Assembly: GCA_046349395.1 (NCBI GenBank)
Contig: JAXMCK010000010.1
Coordinates: 84,744 to 148,743, forward strand
Length of the DNA: 64,000 bases
Reading direction: 5' to 3'
DNA from: JAXMCK01 sp046349395
Lineage (GTDB): Bacteria > Pseudomonadota > Alphaproteobacteria > Geminicoccales > Geminicoccaceae
Below, piece by piece: positions 32,995 to 42,113 of the stretch. The notes beneath the pieces were generated by a model, which saw nothing but the letters and a program-made list of their open reading frames with translations, searched no databases and had not been told where the DNA came from. Made by a program: the position numbers and the translations under genes. How positions within the stretch are numbered: position 1 is the stretch's first letter; every line of letters begins with the position of its first letter.

Positions 32995-33971
32995 CGGCGC
33001 AGCTTGCCGAGAAGATCGCCCGCCGTCGGCAGCAGGCCGCGCGGCAGCGCCAGGACGGCGACGACGAGGATGGCCCCCAGCACGAGGTTGGCGTTCACCT
33101 CCTGCAGGGTGCCGACCCAGGTGGTCAGCATCTGCAGCAGGATGCAGCCGATGACGGGACCGACCAGCGTGCCGAGGCCGCCGACGATGACCCAGACGAT
33201 GACCTGGGCGGAGTAGGTCAGCGAGAACATGGTCGGGCTGACGAAGACGCAGTTGGCGAACAGCATGCCGGCGAGGCCTGCGATGAGGCCGCCGAGGGTG
33301 AAGACGGCGAGCTTCACGAGGCGGACGTCGTAGCCCAGGAGTTCGGCGCGAAGCTCGTTCTCGCGGACGGCGACGGCCACCCGGCCGAGACGCGAGGCCA
33401 GGAACAGCTTCGAGCCGACATAGCAGAGGACGAGGGCCACGATCGCCACCACGAAGACCTGCTCGGGATAGAGCGGGTCGTCGGGGCGGCCCGGCCAGTT
33501 CAGCGGCGGTGTCGAGGGAATGCCGTTGAAGCCACCGAGCGGTGCCTTGCCGATGGTCCACTGGTCGCCGGCGGTGCTGTTGAAGAACTTGAAGAGGATC
33601 AGCGTAACCGTGAGCGTGATGACGCCCATATAGACGTCGGCGAGCCGACCGTAGAACATGAACCAGCCGAGGAAGGCGGCGAAGAGTGCCGGGATCAGCA
33701 GGGCCAGGACGATGGCCGGCGTGGTGTCGCCGAAGTTGATCGCAGCCACGGCATAGGCGTAACCACCGAGGCCGAAGAAGGCCGCCTGCCCGAAGCAGAG
33801 GATGCCGCCGAAGCCCCAGATCAGCGCCAGCGAGAGGGCCAGCACGGCGAGGCTGACATAGACGGTGGCGTTGATCAGCGCGAACAGCTCCAGCCATTGC
33901 GGCAGGAACCAGATCGCGAGCGCTCCCAGCACGACCGCGGCCGTGACCTCGATCCAGCTGCGAGGCGTCAT
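32991..33971 (-). CDS. Branched-chain/amide ABC transporter permease (LivM-type)
   Basis: 326 residues with about nine membrane helices. The GFGGILCFGQAAFFGLGGY loop and the VAVRENELRAELLGYDVRLVKL coupling loop are typical of LivM/UrtC permeases. The stop overlaps livG by 4 bp, and the start ATG overlaps the livH stop by 4 bp. Confidence 0.92.
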   Translation of the reverse strand: MTPRSWIEVTAAVVLGALAIWFLPQWLELFALINATVYVSLAVLALSLALIWGFGGILCFGQAAFFGLGGYAYAVAAINFGDTTPAIVLALLIPALFAAFLGWFMFYGRLADVYMGVITLTVTLILFKFFNSTAGDQWTIGKAPLGGFNGIPSTPPLNWPGRPDDPLYPEQVFVVAIVALVLCYVGSKLFLASRLGRVAVAVRENELRAELLGYDVRLVKLAVFTLGGLIAGLAGMLFANCVFVSPTMFSLTYSAQVIVWVIVGGLGTLVGPVIGCILLQMLTTWVGTLQEVNANLVLGAILVVAVLALPRGLLPTAGDLLGKLRR

Positions 33972-34834
33972 ACGCGGCCCCGGAAGAAGCGGCCGGTGAT
34001 GCCGCGCGGCAGGAGGCGCAGCAGGACGATGGCGGCAAGCAGCAGCGCCACCTCGCCCAGCACCGGTGTCGTCAGGAAGCTGCCGACGGTGGCGACCGAG
34101 CCCAGCACGGTCGAGGCCGAGACCGTGCCGGCCACGATCTCGGCCCCGCCGGTGATGACCGTGATGAAGGCCTTGGCGATGTAGGCGGCCCCCATGGTGG
34201 GCACCACGCCGGTTAGCGGGGCGATGAGCGCACCGGCGAGGCCCGAGAGCGCTGCGCCGACGGCGAAGGTGACGGCGTAGACCCGGTCCGGGTTCACGCC
34301 GAGGGCCGCCGCCATGTCGGGGTTCTGCATGGTGCCACGGGCGATCAGGCCGACATCGGTGAAGCGCAGCACGGCCCAGGTGGCGGCGACCAGGAGGACG
34401 GCCACCAGGATGAGGAACAGCTCGTAGCCGCTGGTCCGGAAGTCGCCGATGGCCACGCTGCCGAACGGGGCCGAGATGCCGCTGACGGTGTTACCGAACA
34501 CGGTGGTTACGATGCCGACCAGCAGGAGCGAGAGGCCCCAGGTCGCCAGCATCGTGTCGACGATGCGGCCGTAGAGCGGGCGGATGATGAGCCGCTCCAC
34601 CACGAGCCCGACGAGTCCGACGACGAGCGGGGCGACGACCGCCATGCCCAGCCACAGCGGCACGCCGTGATTGTGCGAGACGATCGCCGCGTAGCCGCCC
34701 AGCATCAGGAACTCGCCGTGCGCGAGGTTCACCACCCGCATCATGCCGAAGATCACCGCAAGCCCGAGGCTGACCAGCACCAGGCTCGCGATGCCCGAGA
34801 GCGCCTGCAGGAGCAGGACGAGGACGAGGTCCAC
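33968..34834 (-). CDS. Branched-chain/amide ABC transporter permease (LivH-type)
   Basis: 288 residues from GTG 34,834 with GAGGG upstream. About eight membrane helices, LGLAVIFGMMRVVNLAHGEFLMLGGY and the coupling loop AALGVNPDRVYAVTFAVGAALSGLAG mark a LivH/UrtB permease. It follows the binding-protein gene by 10 bp and overlaps livM. Confidence 0.92.
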   Translation of the reverse strand: MDLVLVLLLQALSGIASLVLVSLGLAVIFGMMRVVNLAHGEFLMLGGYAAIVSHNHGVPLWLGMAVVAPLVVGLVGLVVERLIIRPLYGRIVDTMLATWGLSLLLVGIVTTVFGNTVSGISAPFGSVAIGDFRTSGYELFLILVAVLLVAATWAVLRFTDVGLIARGTMQNPDMAAALGVNPDRVYAVTFAVGAALSGLAGALIAPLTGVVPTMGAAYIAKAFITVITGGAEIVAGTVSASTVLGSVATVGSFLTTPVLGEVALLLAAIVLLRLLPRGITGRFFRGRV

Positions 34835-34844
34835 GCCCTCTCCG

Positions 34845-36083
34845 TCAGATCTTCACGTCGATGACGAACTGCTCGTTAGCGTCGGGATTGGTCGAGAGAT
34901 CGCAGACCGACTGCGTGTCCGAGGGCGGCACCTGGGGTACGGTCTCGACGATGTCGAACTTCTGGTTCTGCAGCTCGGCGACGTGGACATCGAGGATGCA
35001 GTGGTGTGTCTTCGGGTCGATCGTCAGCTTGCCGCCGGGGCCGTCCATGCTGACCCCGCCTTCGAGCGCTTCGATCACCTTCATCCGGTCGATGTCGCCG
35101 GCCTTGCCGACGCCGTAGGCCCAGAGCTTGGTGCCCATGTAGGTCTGCATGGCGAGCTCGGTGACGTTGGCGGCATCCGCCCCGAAGCGCTTCTTGTAGG
35201 CCTCGACGAAGGCTTTGTTGGCCGGCGTGTCGAGGTCCTGGAAATAGGCGAACGCGACGGTAATGCCGTTGCCCTCCTCCGGGCTCAGCACGAGATGCTC
35301 GTTGCCGACGCCGAAGGTGGTAGAGGCCAGCGGAATCTCCTTGTTCATGCCGGCCGCGGCCCACTGCCGGTAGAAGGAGATGTGCGCACCGCCGACGAGC
35401 GCCGAGACGACCATGTCGGGCTTCGCCGCCTGGATCTTCTTGATCGTGGCGCCGAAGTCGGTGACGTCCAGCGGGAAGAACTCGGCCGCCACGATCTCGC
35501 CGCCGCCGTCACGGCCGAACTTGGTGACCCACTTCGCCGTGATCTGACCGTAATTGTAGTCGGCGGCCAGGATGTAGATCTTCTTGCCCCACTTCTTCAT
35601 CACGTAGGGGACGAGGTGCGCCACGTTCTGCGCCGGGCCGGAGCCGGTGCAGAAGATGTTGCGGTCGCAGACGCCGCCTTCGTACTGCGTGTTGTAGAAG
35701 TAGAGCGTCTTGAAGCGGCGCAGGATCGGCCGGATGGCCTCGCGGCTCGCCGAGGTGATGCCGCCGTGGACGACGGCCACGCGCTCCTTGGTGGCGGCCT
35801 CGGTGGCGAACTGGGTGTAGAGCTGGATGTTCGACTGCGGGTCGTAATTGATCAGCTGCAGCTCGCGGCCCAGCAGGCCGCCGCCGGCGTTGATCTCCTC
35901 GACGGCCATGGTCAGGCAGTTGACCATCGGGGCGCCGTAGATGTCGAGGCCGCCCGAGACGTCGTGGATGCCGGCGACCTTGATCGGGTCGGCGGCGAAG
36001 GCCCGGCTCCCCAGACCGCCGGCGGTCACCGCCGCGGCGGCAGCACCCGTGGTGCGCAACAGGCTCCGACGATCGAGCTTCAT
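34845..36083 (-). CDS. ABC transporter substrate-binding protein, urea/amide (UrtA)-like
   Basis: 412 residues. The N-terminus MKLDRRSLLRTTG with a following alanine-rich stretch is a twin-arginine signal (RRSLL), cleaved near AFA-A. The mature fold is Peripla_BP_5/6: IKVAGIHDVSGGLDIYGAPM, INAGGGLLGRELQLINYDPQSN, GITSASREAIRPIL and YFYNTQYEGGVCDRNIFCTG, as in UrtA, AmiC and FmdD. Ligand candidates are urea, short-chain amides or branched amino acids. It heads the eight-gene operon reading to 29,741. Confidence 0.88.
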   Translation of the reverse strand: MKLDRRSLLRTTGAAAAAVTAGGLGSRAFAADPIKVAGIHDVSGGLDIYGAPMVNCLTMAVEEINAGGGLLGRELQLINYDPQSNIQLYTQFATEAATKERVAVVHGGITSASREAIRPILRRFKTLYFYNTQYEGGVCDRNIFCTGSGPAQNVAHLVPYVMKKWGKKIYILAADYNYGQITAKWVTKFGRDGGGEIVAAEFFPLDVTDFGATIKKIQAAKPDMVVSALVGGAHISFYRQWAAAGMNKEIPLASTTFGVGNEHLVLSPEEGNGITVAFAYFQDLDTPANKAFVEAYKKRFGADAANVTELAMQTYMGTKLWAYGVGKAGDIDRMKVIEALEGGVSMDGPGGKLTIDPKTHHCILDVHVAELQNQKFDIVETVPQVPPSDTQSVCDLSTNPDANEQFVIDVKI

Positions 36084-36166
36084 GGTTCCCTCCCGAGGAC
36101 TACGGCGCGTGAGGCCGGACGCAGGAGACGTGCCACAAGCGAAAGGGCTTGCCCAGCAGGGCGCTG

Positions 36167-37669
36167 TTAGACGGAATGGGCCGATTCGCAGGCGTCTCTC
36201 AACTCGTCTGCCAACGGAGGAAGCATGTCTGCCAAGGTGACGGGCAGTTCGAGAGCCTCCCTGGGGTGCGAGGCACCCATCCGCGCGGGGGTCACGGTGA
36301 CGGACCGGCCCGAGGGCAGGACCAGATCGACCGACATCGGGACCGCCGTGGTCGTCGCCGTCAGATCACCCCGCAGAGGATCGGCAAACGCGAGATCCGT
36401 GGACGTGCGCTCAAGCGGGTAGTCCGATGCCCGCACCTCGTCCGGCACCTGTTCGTTGCAGATGCAGTTGTTGTCGAAGACAATTCGGTTGGTCGGCCAA
36501 TCTGTCACGAAGCGATCGTCGACCGGCTGGCCGGCCAAATCCCCGAGAAACTTCGATTTGGTCTCACAGTCCGGGACTTCGATTCCCATCGCGGACGCGT
36601 AGCCGATCACATTGTTCTTCACCAGCAACCCGCCGAATGTGCCGTTTTTGATCAGTGGCGAGCGAAGGAACAGGCTGTTGTTGAAAAAGTAGTGGGTGAC
36701 CTCGGACGGCGGAGGACCTTCGCTGCCGAGTTTGAAGAAGCAGCCACCCCGGTTCTTGTCCGTATCTGGCACGCCCTGCTGCTCGTCGAACCAGTAGGTG
36801 TTCTCGAAGATGTAGAAGTTAGAGGAGCGCTCCATCTCAAGCGAGAACGGGGCGTGGCAGTTGAAGATGCGATTGCGGAACACCCACCAGTTGTGCGCCT
36901 CCACCTCCGGCTCGATGACGTTGTCTCTAACATAGCGGAACACGTTGTCGTGAATGACGACATCGGAGTTCAGTGTCGCGTCGCGGTAGTCGCGCCGATT
37001 GAAGCACTGGATCCCGTTGAAGCAGTGCTCGATCCAATTGTGGTGCACGTGCAGGCGACCACGGATCCGATAGGAGCGAATGAAGTCGCCATCGAAGGCG
37101 CGGGCATCGCCGTCGCTGAACGTCTCGCTGTGGATGTACTTCCAGGGTATGCGCCGCCAGATGTCGCCGCGGTTGACGTCCTGCAGCCATCGGCAATGGC
37201 AGATCGTGATGTCCGACGTTCGCTCGCCGTGAAGAAAGAAGGCGAAGCTACTCTCCCTGACATGGATCCTGGACAGACGCACAGAAGCAGACGTGTCGAC
37301 GAAGACGGCCGTGGGCCAGGCGCCACGAATGCTGAGGTCCTCGACGACGACGTGGTCGCTGCTGTCGATCGTGAGGAACGCCTCAGTCGCGATTGCCTGG
37401 ATCCCCGGATACCCACGGCCGCGCAGGCAGTCTGCACGCGCAACGAGGTTCGCCCGGTTGTTGAAGACGGCGAAGGGGATGCCGCCGTCCAGCACCACAC
37501 CTGGGCCGCCGCGGATGGTGATCGGCCGGGCCCGGTCGCCACGGCGTCCGACAAGCCGCAAGGGCTTCGTGTAGCGCCTGGGCGAAAGCTGGATGACCTG
37601 ACCCGCCGATGCGTTATCGAGAGCCCTCTGAACGCTGTCCGGATCGACACGACGCAGATCCTCGACCAT
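36167..37669 (-). CDS. Right-handed parallel beta-helix repeat protein
   Basis: 500 residues from ATG 37,669, with GGGAG upstream; GTG 37,693 is possible. The start VDPDSVQRALDNASAGQVIQLSPRRYTKPLRLVGRRGDRARPITIRGGPGVVLDGG is typical of pectate-lyase-like beta-helix proteins. Many later rungs repeat short N-rich turns (VVIHDNVFRYVRDNVIEPE, FYIFENTYW, HYFFNNSLFLRSP, LLVKNNVIG). There is no signal peptide, although such proteins usually act on surface polysaccharides. It may be exported by another route. No other polysaccharide gene is adjacent; the function is unknown. Confidence 0.75.
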   Translation of the reverse strand: MVEDLRRVDPDSVQRALDNASAGQVIQLSPRRYTKPLRLVGRRGDRARPITIRGGPGVVLDGGIPFAVFNNRANLVARADCLRGRGYPGIQAIATEAFLTIDSSDHVVVEDLSIRGAWPTAVFVDTSASVRLSRIHVRESSFAFFLHGERTSDITICHCRWLQDVNRGDIWRRIPWKYIHSETFSDGDARAFDGDFIRSYRIRGRLHVHHNWIEHCFNGIQCFNRRDYRDATLNSDVVIHDNVFRYVRDNVIEPEVEAHNWWVFRNRIFNCHAPFSLEMERSSNFYIFENTYWFDEQQGVPDTDKNRGGCFFKLGSEGPPPSEVTHYFFNNSLFLRSPLIKNGTFGGLLVKNNVIGYASAMGIEVPDCETKSKFLGDLAGQPVDDRFVTDWPTNRIVFDNNCICNEQVPDEVRASDYPLERTSTDLAFADPLRGDLTATTTAVPMSVDLVLPSGRSVTVTPARMGASHPREALELPVTLADMLPPLADELRDACESAHSV

Positions 37670-37754
37670 GCCCACTCCCAGCGTTGCCGCCACGAATGTG
37701 GCGCGTCGGGAAGGGCCGTAGCGTGAGTTTTCTCACAAGCAGCAGTGACAATCC

Positions 37755-38264
37755 TTAAGCCCGACGCAGGGCGACCTCCGCCTCGGGCGGGCGCTGGAGG
37801 GACTGGAACACGACGCAGTAGCGCTCGGTGAGCTTGAGCAGGCTGTCGAGCTGGTCCTGGGACGCGTCGGTGTCAACGTCGAATGTCAGGCGGATCGTGC
37901 GGAAGCCGACCGGCGCGTCCTTGGCCACACCCAGTGTACCGCGGAAGTCGAGGTCGCCCTCGGCACGAACCTTGCCGCTGCGGACCTCGATACCGAGTGC
38001 CGTGGCGACGGCCTTCAGCGTGACGCCGGCGCAGGCGACGAGAGCTTCGAGCAGCATGTCGCCAGAGCAGGCCTGGAGACCGCTGCCGCCAGTGGCGGGG
38101 TGGAGGCCGGCTTCGACCAGAGCGCGGCCGGTATCGACCTTGCAGGCGATCCCCTCGCCGCCGAGATCGCCCTCGGCCTTCAGCGTGATCAGGGCGGAGT
38201 CGGGGGTGTCGCGGTAAAGCTGCTTCAGCGGCGCCTGCATGGCTTTCAGCTCGTCGGGCGTCAT
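37755..38264 (-). CDS. OsmC/Ohr-family protein
   Basis: 169 residues from ATG 38,264 with GGAG upstream. OsmC fold features: HPATGGSGLQACSGDMLLEALVACAGVTLKAVATALGIEV with the first conserved Cys in QACSGD and the second in LVACAGV, and a later TERYCVVFQSL. Members detoxify organic peroxides with a thiol pair. It is divergent from the HlyD/FUSC pair, 105 bp away. Confidence 0.88.
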   Translation of the reverse strand: MTPDELKAMQAPLKQLYRDTPDSALITLKAEGDLGGEGIACKVDTGRALVEAGLHPATGGSGLQACSGDMLLEALVACAGVTLKAVATALGIEVRSGKVRAEGDLDFRGTLGVAKDAPVGFRTIRLTFDVDTDASQDQLDSLLKLTERYCVVFQSLQRPPEAEVALRRA

Positions 38265-38369
38265 CCTCGTCTCCTGCCGGCGTGGGAAGACGGGCGCGGT
38301 AGCACACCGATTTCGCAGGCGGAACCCGCCGCGATTGACGTACGGCCACGCCAAAACGACAGTGACGGT

Positions 38370-39470
38370 ATGAGCCAACGCGCGGCCCCGAAACTGGAAG
38401 TAGCCCCACCGCCCAGTTCGCCCGCGGCCGAACCCGTCGTGGCTGCTGCACCGGCACCCGGTACTACACCGGAAGACCGGAAACCCAGGCCACTCGGTCT
38501 GGCGGCGAAGCTCCTCTTGCTGTTGCTGGGGATCGTCGGTCTGTACGGTCTCTATCTGCTCTCGCTCGAGTACTTCGCCTACACCAGCGACGCGTTCGTC
38601 GCCACTGACGTGGTGCAGGTCGCCCCGGAGGTGGGCGGACGGATCACGGCCGTGCACATCGTCGACAACCAGCACGTCGCCGCGGGCGACCCGCTGCTCG
38701 ACCTCGACCCCCGCCCCTACGCCTTGCAGCTGGAGCTGCGAAGGTCGGAATACGCCAAGGCCCAGGCCGACGCCGAGGCGGCGCGTGGGGCCGTGGCTTC
38801 GGCCGAGGCGGTGCTGAACGCCGCCCGGGATTCGCTGGGCCTTGCGGGCAGGACGCAGCAGCGCCTCGCCGACGTGGTGAAGCAGGGCGGCACCTCGAAG
38901 CTCGCCTTCGACGAGGCGCAGACGCGCTCCGCCGAGGCGCAGACAAAGGTGGTGGCGGCCCAGGCGGAGCTCGACCAGGCGAAGCAGACCGTGGAGGCGA
39001 AGCTGGCCGCCATCGAGGTGGCGAAGCGGGCGGTGGACCTCGCCGCCTACAATCTGGAGCAGACGCACCTGTTGGCTCCGATCGCCGGCCACGTGAACAA
39101 TATGTGGCTGCGGATCGGCGACTACGCGAACCCGGGCGTGCCACGGGTGGGGCTCGTGGCGGACGACAGCTGGTCGGTGATCGCCCTCTACCGCGAGGAG
39201 GCGATCCGGCACCTGCAGGACGGCCTGAAGGTGTGGATCTATCTCGACCTCTACCCCTACCAGCTGTTCCGCGGGACGATCCAGGGCGTAGCGCGGGGCA
39301 TCGCGCGGGGCGACCGGCAGACGGCGATCCTGCCCGAGATCGAGGCGACGACGGGCTGGATCCGCTTCCAGCAGCGCTTTCCCGTTCGCATCCTGATCGA
39401 CGACCTGCCGCCGGACGTGCGCCTGCATGTCGGCGCCAATGCCCGGGTGCTGGCGATCTACGGATGGTGA
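38370..39470 (+). CDS. HlyD-family membrane fusion (periplasmic adaptor) protein
   Basis: 366 residues from ATG 38,370. A proline/alanine-rich cytosolic tail (1-40) is followed by one membrane helix (about 46-68). Then comes the biotinyl-lipoyl-like half YTSDAFVATDVVQVAPEVGGRITAVHIVDNQHVAAGDPLLDLDP, a coiled-coil hairpin (about 120-225) and the second half (LLAPIAGHVNNMWLRIGDYANPG). It overlaps the FUSC gene by 7 bp. Such pairs (AaeA/AaeB, EmrA-like) export aromatic acids or similar compounds. Confidence 0.9.
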   Translation: MSQRAAPKLEVAPPPSSPAAEPVVAAAPAPGTTPEDRKPRPLGLAAKLLLLLLGIVGLYGLYLLSLEYFAYTSDAFVATDVVQVAPEVGGRITAVHIVDNQHVAAGDPLLDLDPRPYALQLELRRSEYAKAQADAEAARGAVASAEAVLNAARDSLGLAGRTQQRLADVVKQGGTSKLAFDEAQTRSAEAQTKVVAAQAELDQAKQTVEAKLAAIEVAKRAVDLAAYNLEQTHLLAPIAGHVNNMWLRIGDYANPGVPRVGLVADDSWSVIALYREEAIRHLQDGLKVWIYLDLYPYQLFRGTIQGVARGIARGDRQTAILPEIEATTGWIRFQQRFPVRILIDDLPPDVRLHVGANARVLAIYGW

Positions 39471-40528
39471 GCGGCTTCGCCGCCGAGGTTGCGCGGCACT
39501 GGGACGAGTTCACCGCCGCGGTCGCGGCCGACAGCGCCGCCTTCACCCTCGACCATCCTCGGGTTCGCTTGGCGGCGGCGTGCGGGCTGTCGGCGGCGGT
39601 GGCAACCTACCTCGCCCTTCTCATGAACCTCGACATGCCGCTCTGGGCGGCGATCTCGGCCGTTGTCTGCACCTCGGTCAGCTTCACCGCGATCACCCTC
39701 AAGGCCGAGCTTCGGATCATCGGCACGCTCGGCGGGGCGGCGCTCAGCGCTTTTCTCATCGGCTTCATCGCCGACAATGACTGGATGCTCTGCGTGGCCC
39801 TCGTGCTCTCGGTCGGCTACGCGCTCTACCGGGCCTATCTCAGCGCCTTCATGTACGCCTGGGTGCTGGCGGCGATGACCTCCGCCATCGTCTACCTCAC
39901 CACCCTCGCCGAACCGGCGACAGGGCTGCACGCCGCGGGCTACCGCACGGCGGAGATCATCGTCGGCGTCATCGCCTCGGGTGTGATGGGCTGGCTCCTA
40001 CTGCCCGCCACGACCACGCCCGAAAAGGACTTGGCGCTGGTCAAGCCGGTCCTGCACTCGCGGCGCAGTGCCGCCATGGCCGGAATCGAGGCGGCTCTCG
40101 GCGTGCTGGGGGTGATCTTCCTCTACGGCGCCCTCGACCTGCCGGGCTTCAGTGCCGCCGCGATCTCGATCACGCGGGTCGCCGATCCCGATCCGAAGCT
40201 CGGGCGGCACCGCGGATTCCTGCGGCTCGTCGGCTGCGGCTTTGGCATGGCGGCCGGCCTGTTCGTTCTATGGCTCAGTCCGTCGACGACGATCGAGATG
40301 CTGTTCTGGGTCGCCCTCGGCAGTGCGGTCTTCGGCTACTTTTCCAGCGGCCCCGCCGCCAGCGCCTATGCCGGCCTGCAGGGCGGGATCGCCTTCCTCG
40401 TCGCGCTGATCACCGGCAACGCCCCGGCGACCTCGCTCACGCCCGTCATCGACCGGCTGGCCGGCGTGGTCTTGGCCTTGTTCGTCTTCTGGGTGGTCGA
40501 TGCCGTCCTTCGCGGGGCGGAGGAGTAG
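39464..40528 (+). CDS. FUSC-family inner-membrane transporter
   Basis: 354 residues from ATG 39,464. At least nine hydrophobic helices (for example VRLAAACGLSAAVATYLALLMNLDMPLWAAISAVVCTSVS). FUSC proteins (AaeB, fusaric-acid resistance) export aromatic acids together with an HlyD-type adaptor. Here both are present with an overlap, so the pair is a probable efflux system. It is shorter than AaeB (about 650), resembling a half-size version. The outer-membrane partner is not nearby. Confidence 0.88.
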   Translation: MVSGFAAEVARHWDEFTAAVAADSAAFTLDHPRVRLAAACGLSAAVATYLALLMNLDMPLWAAISAVVCTSVSFTAITLKAELRIIGTLGGAALSAFLIGFIADNDWMLCVALVLSVGYALYRAYLSAFMYAWVLAAMTSAIVYLTTLAEPATGLHAAGYRTAEIIVGVIASGVMGWLLLPATTTPEKDLALVKPVLHSRRSAAMAGIEAALGVLGVIFLYGALDLPGFSAAAISITRVADPDPKLGRHRGFLRLVGCGFGMAAGLFVLWLSPSTTIEMLFWVALGSAVFGYFSSGPAASAYAGLQGGIAFLVALITGNAPATSLTPVIDRLAGVVLALFVFWVVDAVLRGAEE

Positions 40529-40529
40529 G

Positions 40530-41270
40530 TCAGGCAGCGGCCGGGAAAACGGGCGGCAACTCGGCCAGGAGGCGCTCCTTCAACGCCTGGAAGGCAGCGG
40601 CCGTGCGGACGCGCGGGCGGGGCAGGCGGACGTCGAGCTCGAGCTGGACGCGGCCGGGATAACCGCCCAGGACGACGACCCGGTCGGCCATGGCGACGGC
40701 CTCGTCGAGGTCGTGGGTGACCAGCAGCATGGTGCGCAGATCCTGGGCCCAGATCTGGAGCAGGTGCTCCTGCAGGGCCTGGCGGGTCATGGCGTCGAGG
40801 GCACTGAAGGGCTCGTCGAGAAGGAGCACCTCGGGCTCGCCGGCAAGCGCCCGGGCCAGGGCCGTGCGCTGCGCCATGCCGCCCGAGAGCGACTTCGGCA
40901 GAGCGTCGGCGAAGCGGGTGAGGCCGACCTTGGCGAGGACGGCATCGGCACGGGCCTGGCGCTCGGCACGCGGCAGGTCGGCGAGGCCGAAGACGGTGTT
41001 GTCGCGCACCGAGAGCCAGGGCATCAGCCGCGGCTCCTGGAAGACGACGCCGATCTCGGGCACAGGCCCGGTCAGGCGGCGGCCGTTGATCAGGATCTCG
41101 CCGGAGGTGGGCGCTTCGAGGCCGGCGACGAGGCGGAGCAACGTGCTTTTGCCGCAGCCGGACGCACCGACGATGGCCAGGATCTCGCCGGCGCCGAGGG
41201 TCAGCGAGACCTCCTCGATCGCGGCGTAACCGTTGGGGAAACGCTTCCCGACGCGGCTGATCTCCAGCAT
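40530..41270 (-). CDS. Nitrate/sulfonate/taurine-type ABC transporter ATP-binding protein
   Basis: 246 residues. Walker A VGASGCGKST, Q loop VVFQEPRLMPWLSVRDN, signature LSGGMAQR, Walker B VLLLDEPFSALDAMTR and H loop LVTHDLDEAVAMADR. This is the SsuB/TauB/NrtD class. It begins 3 bp after the permease stop and ends next to the convergent FUSC gene (1-bp gap). Confidence 0.92.
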   Translation of the reverse strand: MLEISRVGKRFPNGYAAIEEVSLTLGAGEILAIVGASGCGKSTLLRLVAGLEAPTSGEILINGRRLTGPVPEIGVVFQEPRLMPWLSVRDNTVFGLADLPRAERQARADAVLAKVGLTRFADALPKSLSGGMAQRTALARALAGEPEVLLLDEPFSALDAMTRQALQEHLLQIWAQDLRTMLLVTHDLDEAVAMADRVVVLGGYPGRVQLELDVRLPRPRVRTAAAFQALKERLLAELPPVFPAAA

Positions 41271-41273
41271 CGC

Positions 41274-42113
41274 CTAAGCTCCGGCCTTGAAGCCGTCCTG
41301 CCACGCGAGGCGGCGGCGGATGACCCATTCGAGCGCGGCGTCGGTCCCCTTCCCCAGGATGGCGAAGAGAACCAGGGCGCCCAGAATCTGGGCGGCGTTG
41401 CCGGTCATCTGCCCGTCGAGGAGGAGGTAGCCCAGGCCCTCGCTGGCCCCCATCAGCTCGGCGGCGATGACGAACATCCACCCCAGGCCGAGACCGCTAC
41501 GCAGACCGGTGAGATAGGACGGCATGGCGGCCGGCAGGAGAATGCGTCGAACCATCGAGAACGGGCTCAGATGATAGATGCGGCCGACCTCGACAAGCTT
41601 GCGGTCGACACCCTGGATGCCGGTGAGCAGGCCCAGATAGACCGGGAAGAAAGTGCCGACGGCGATCAACACGATCTTCGAGGTCTCGAAGATGCCGAAC
41701 CAGAGGATGAACAGCGGCACCCAGGCGATGGACGGGATGTTGCGCAGCGCCTGGAGCGTGGGATCGAGCAGGCGGCGCGCCGTGTCGGAGTAGCCGGTGA
41801 GAGCCCCCAGCACGGTCGCGGCGACGACCCCCAGCGCGAAGCCCTTCACCACGCGGCCGACGGTGGCCAGGATGTGCTGCGCGAGCGCATCGCTGGCCCA
41901 GAGATCGCCCAGGGTGCGCAGGATGACCGAGGGCGGCGGCAGGATACGGACGCGGATCCACCCCTGTGCCGCGGCGATCTCCCACAGCACGGCCAGGGCG
42001 AGAGGCAGGACGAGGCCCAAGGCCACGCCACGGGCGAGACGGCGCAGGCCCGACGGATCGGGCCCGCGCTCGGGTACCTCGGCGGCGATCGTGGCTGGAA
42101 GCCTCGCCAGCAT
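41274..42113 (-). CDS. Sulfonate/nitrate-type ABC transporter permease (SsuC-like)
   Basis: 279 residues from ATG 42,113, overlapping the binding-protein stop by one base. Six membrane helices; the BPD_transp_1 EAA loop is RRILLPAAMPSYLTGLRSGLGLGWMFVIAAELMGASEGLGYLL. RILPPPSVILRTLGDLW at the N-terminus is characteristic of SsuC/TauC. Confidence 0.92.
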   Translation of the reverse strand: MLARLPATIAAEVPERGPDPSGLRRLARGVALGLVLPLALAVLWEIAAAQGWIRVRILPPPSVILRTLGDLWASDALAQHILATVGRVVKGFALGVVAATVLGALTGYSDTARRLLDPTLQALRNIPSIAWVPLFILWFGIFETSKIVLIAVGTFFPVYLGLLTGIQGVDRKLVEVGRIYHLSPFSMVRRILLPAAMPSYLTGLRSGLGLGWMFVIAAELMGASEGLGYLLLDGQMTGNAAQILGALVLFAILGKGTDAALEWVIRRRLAWQDGFKAGA

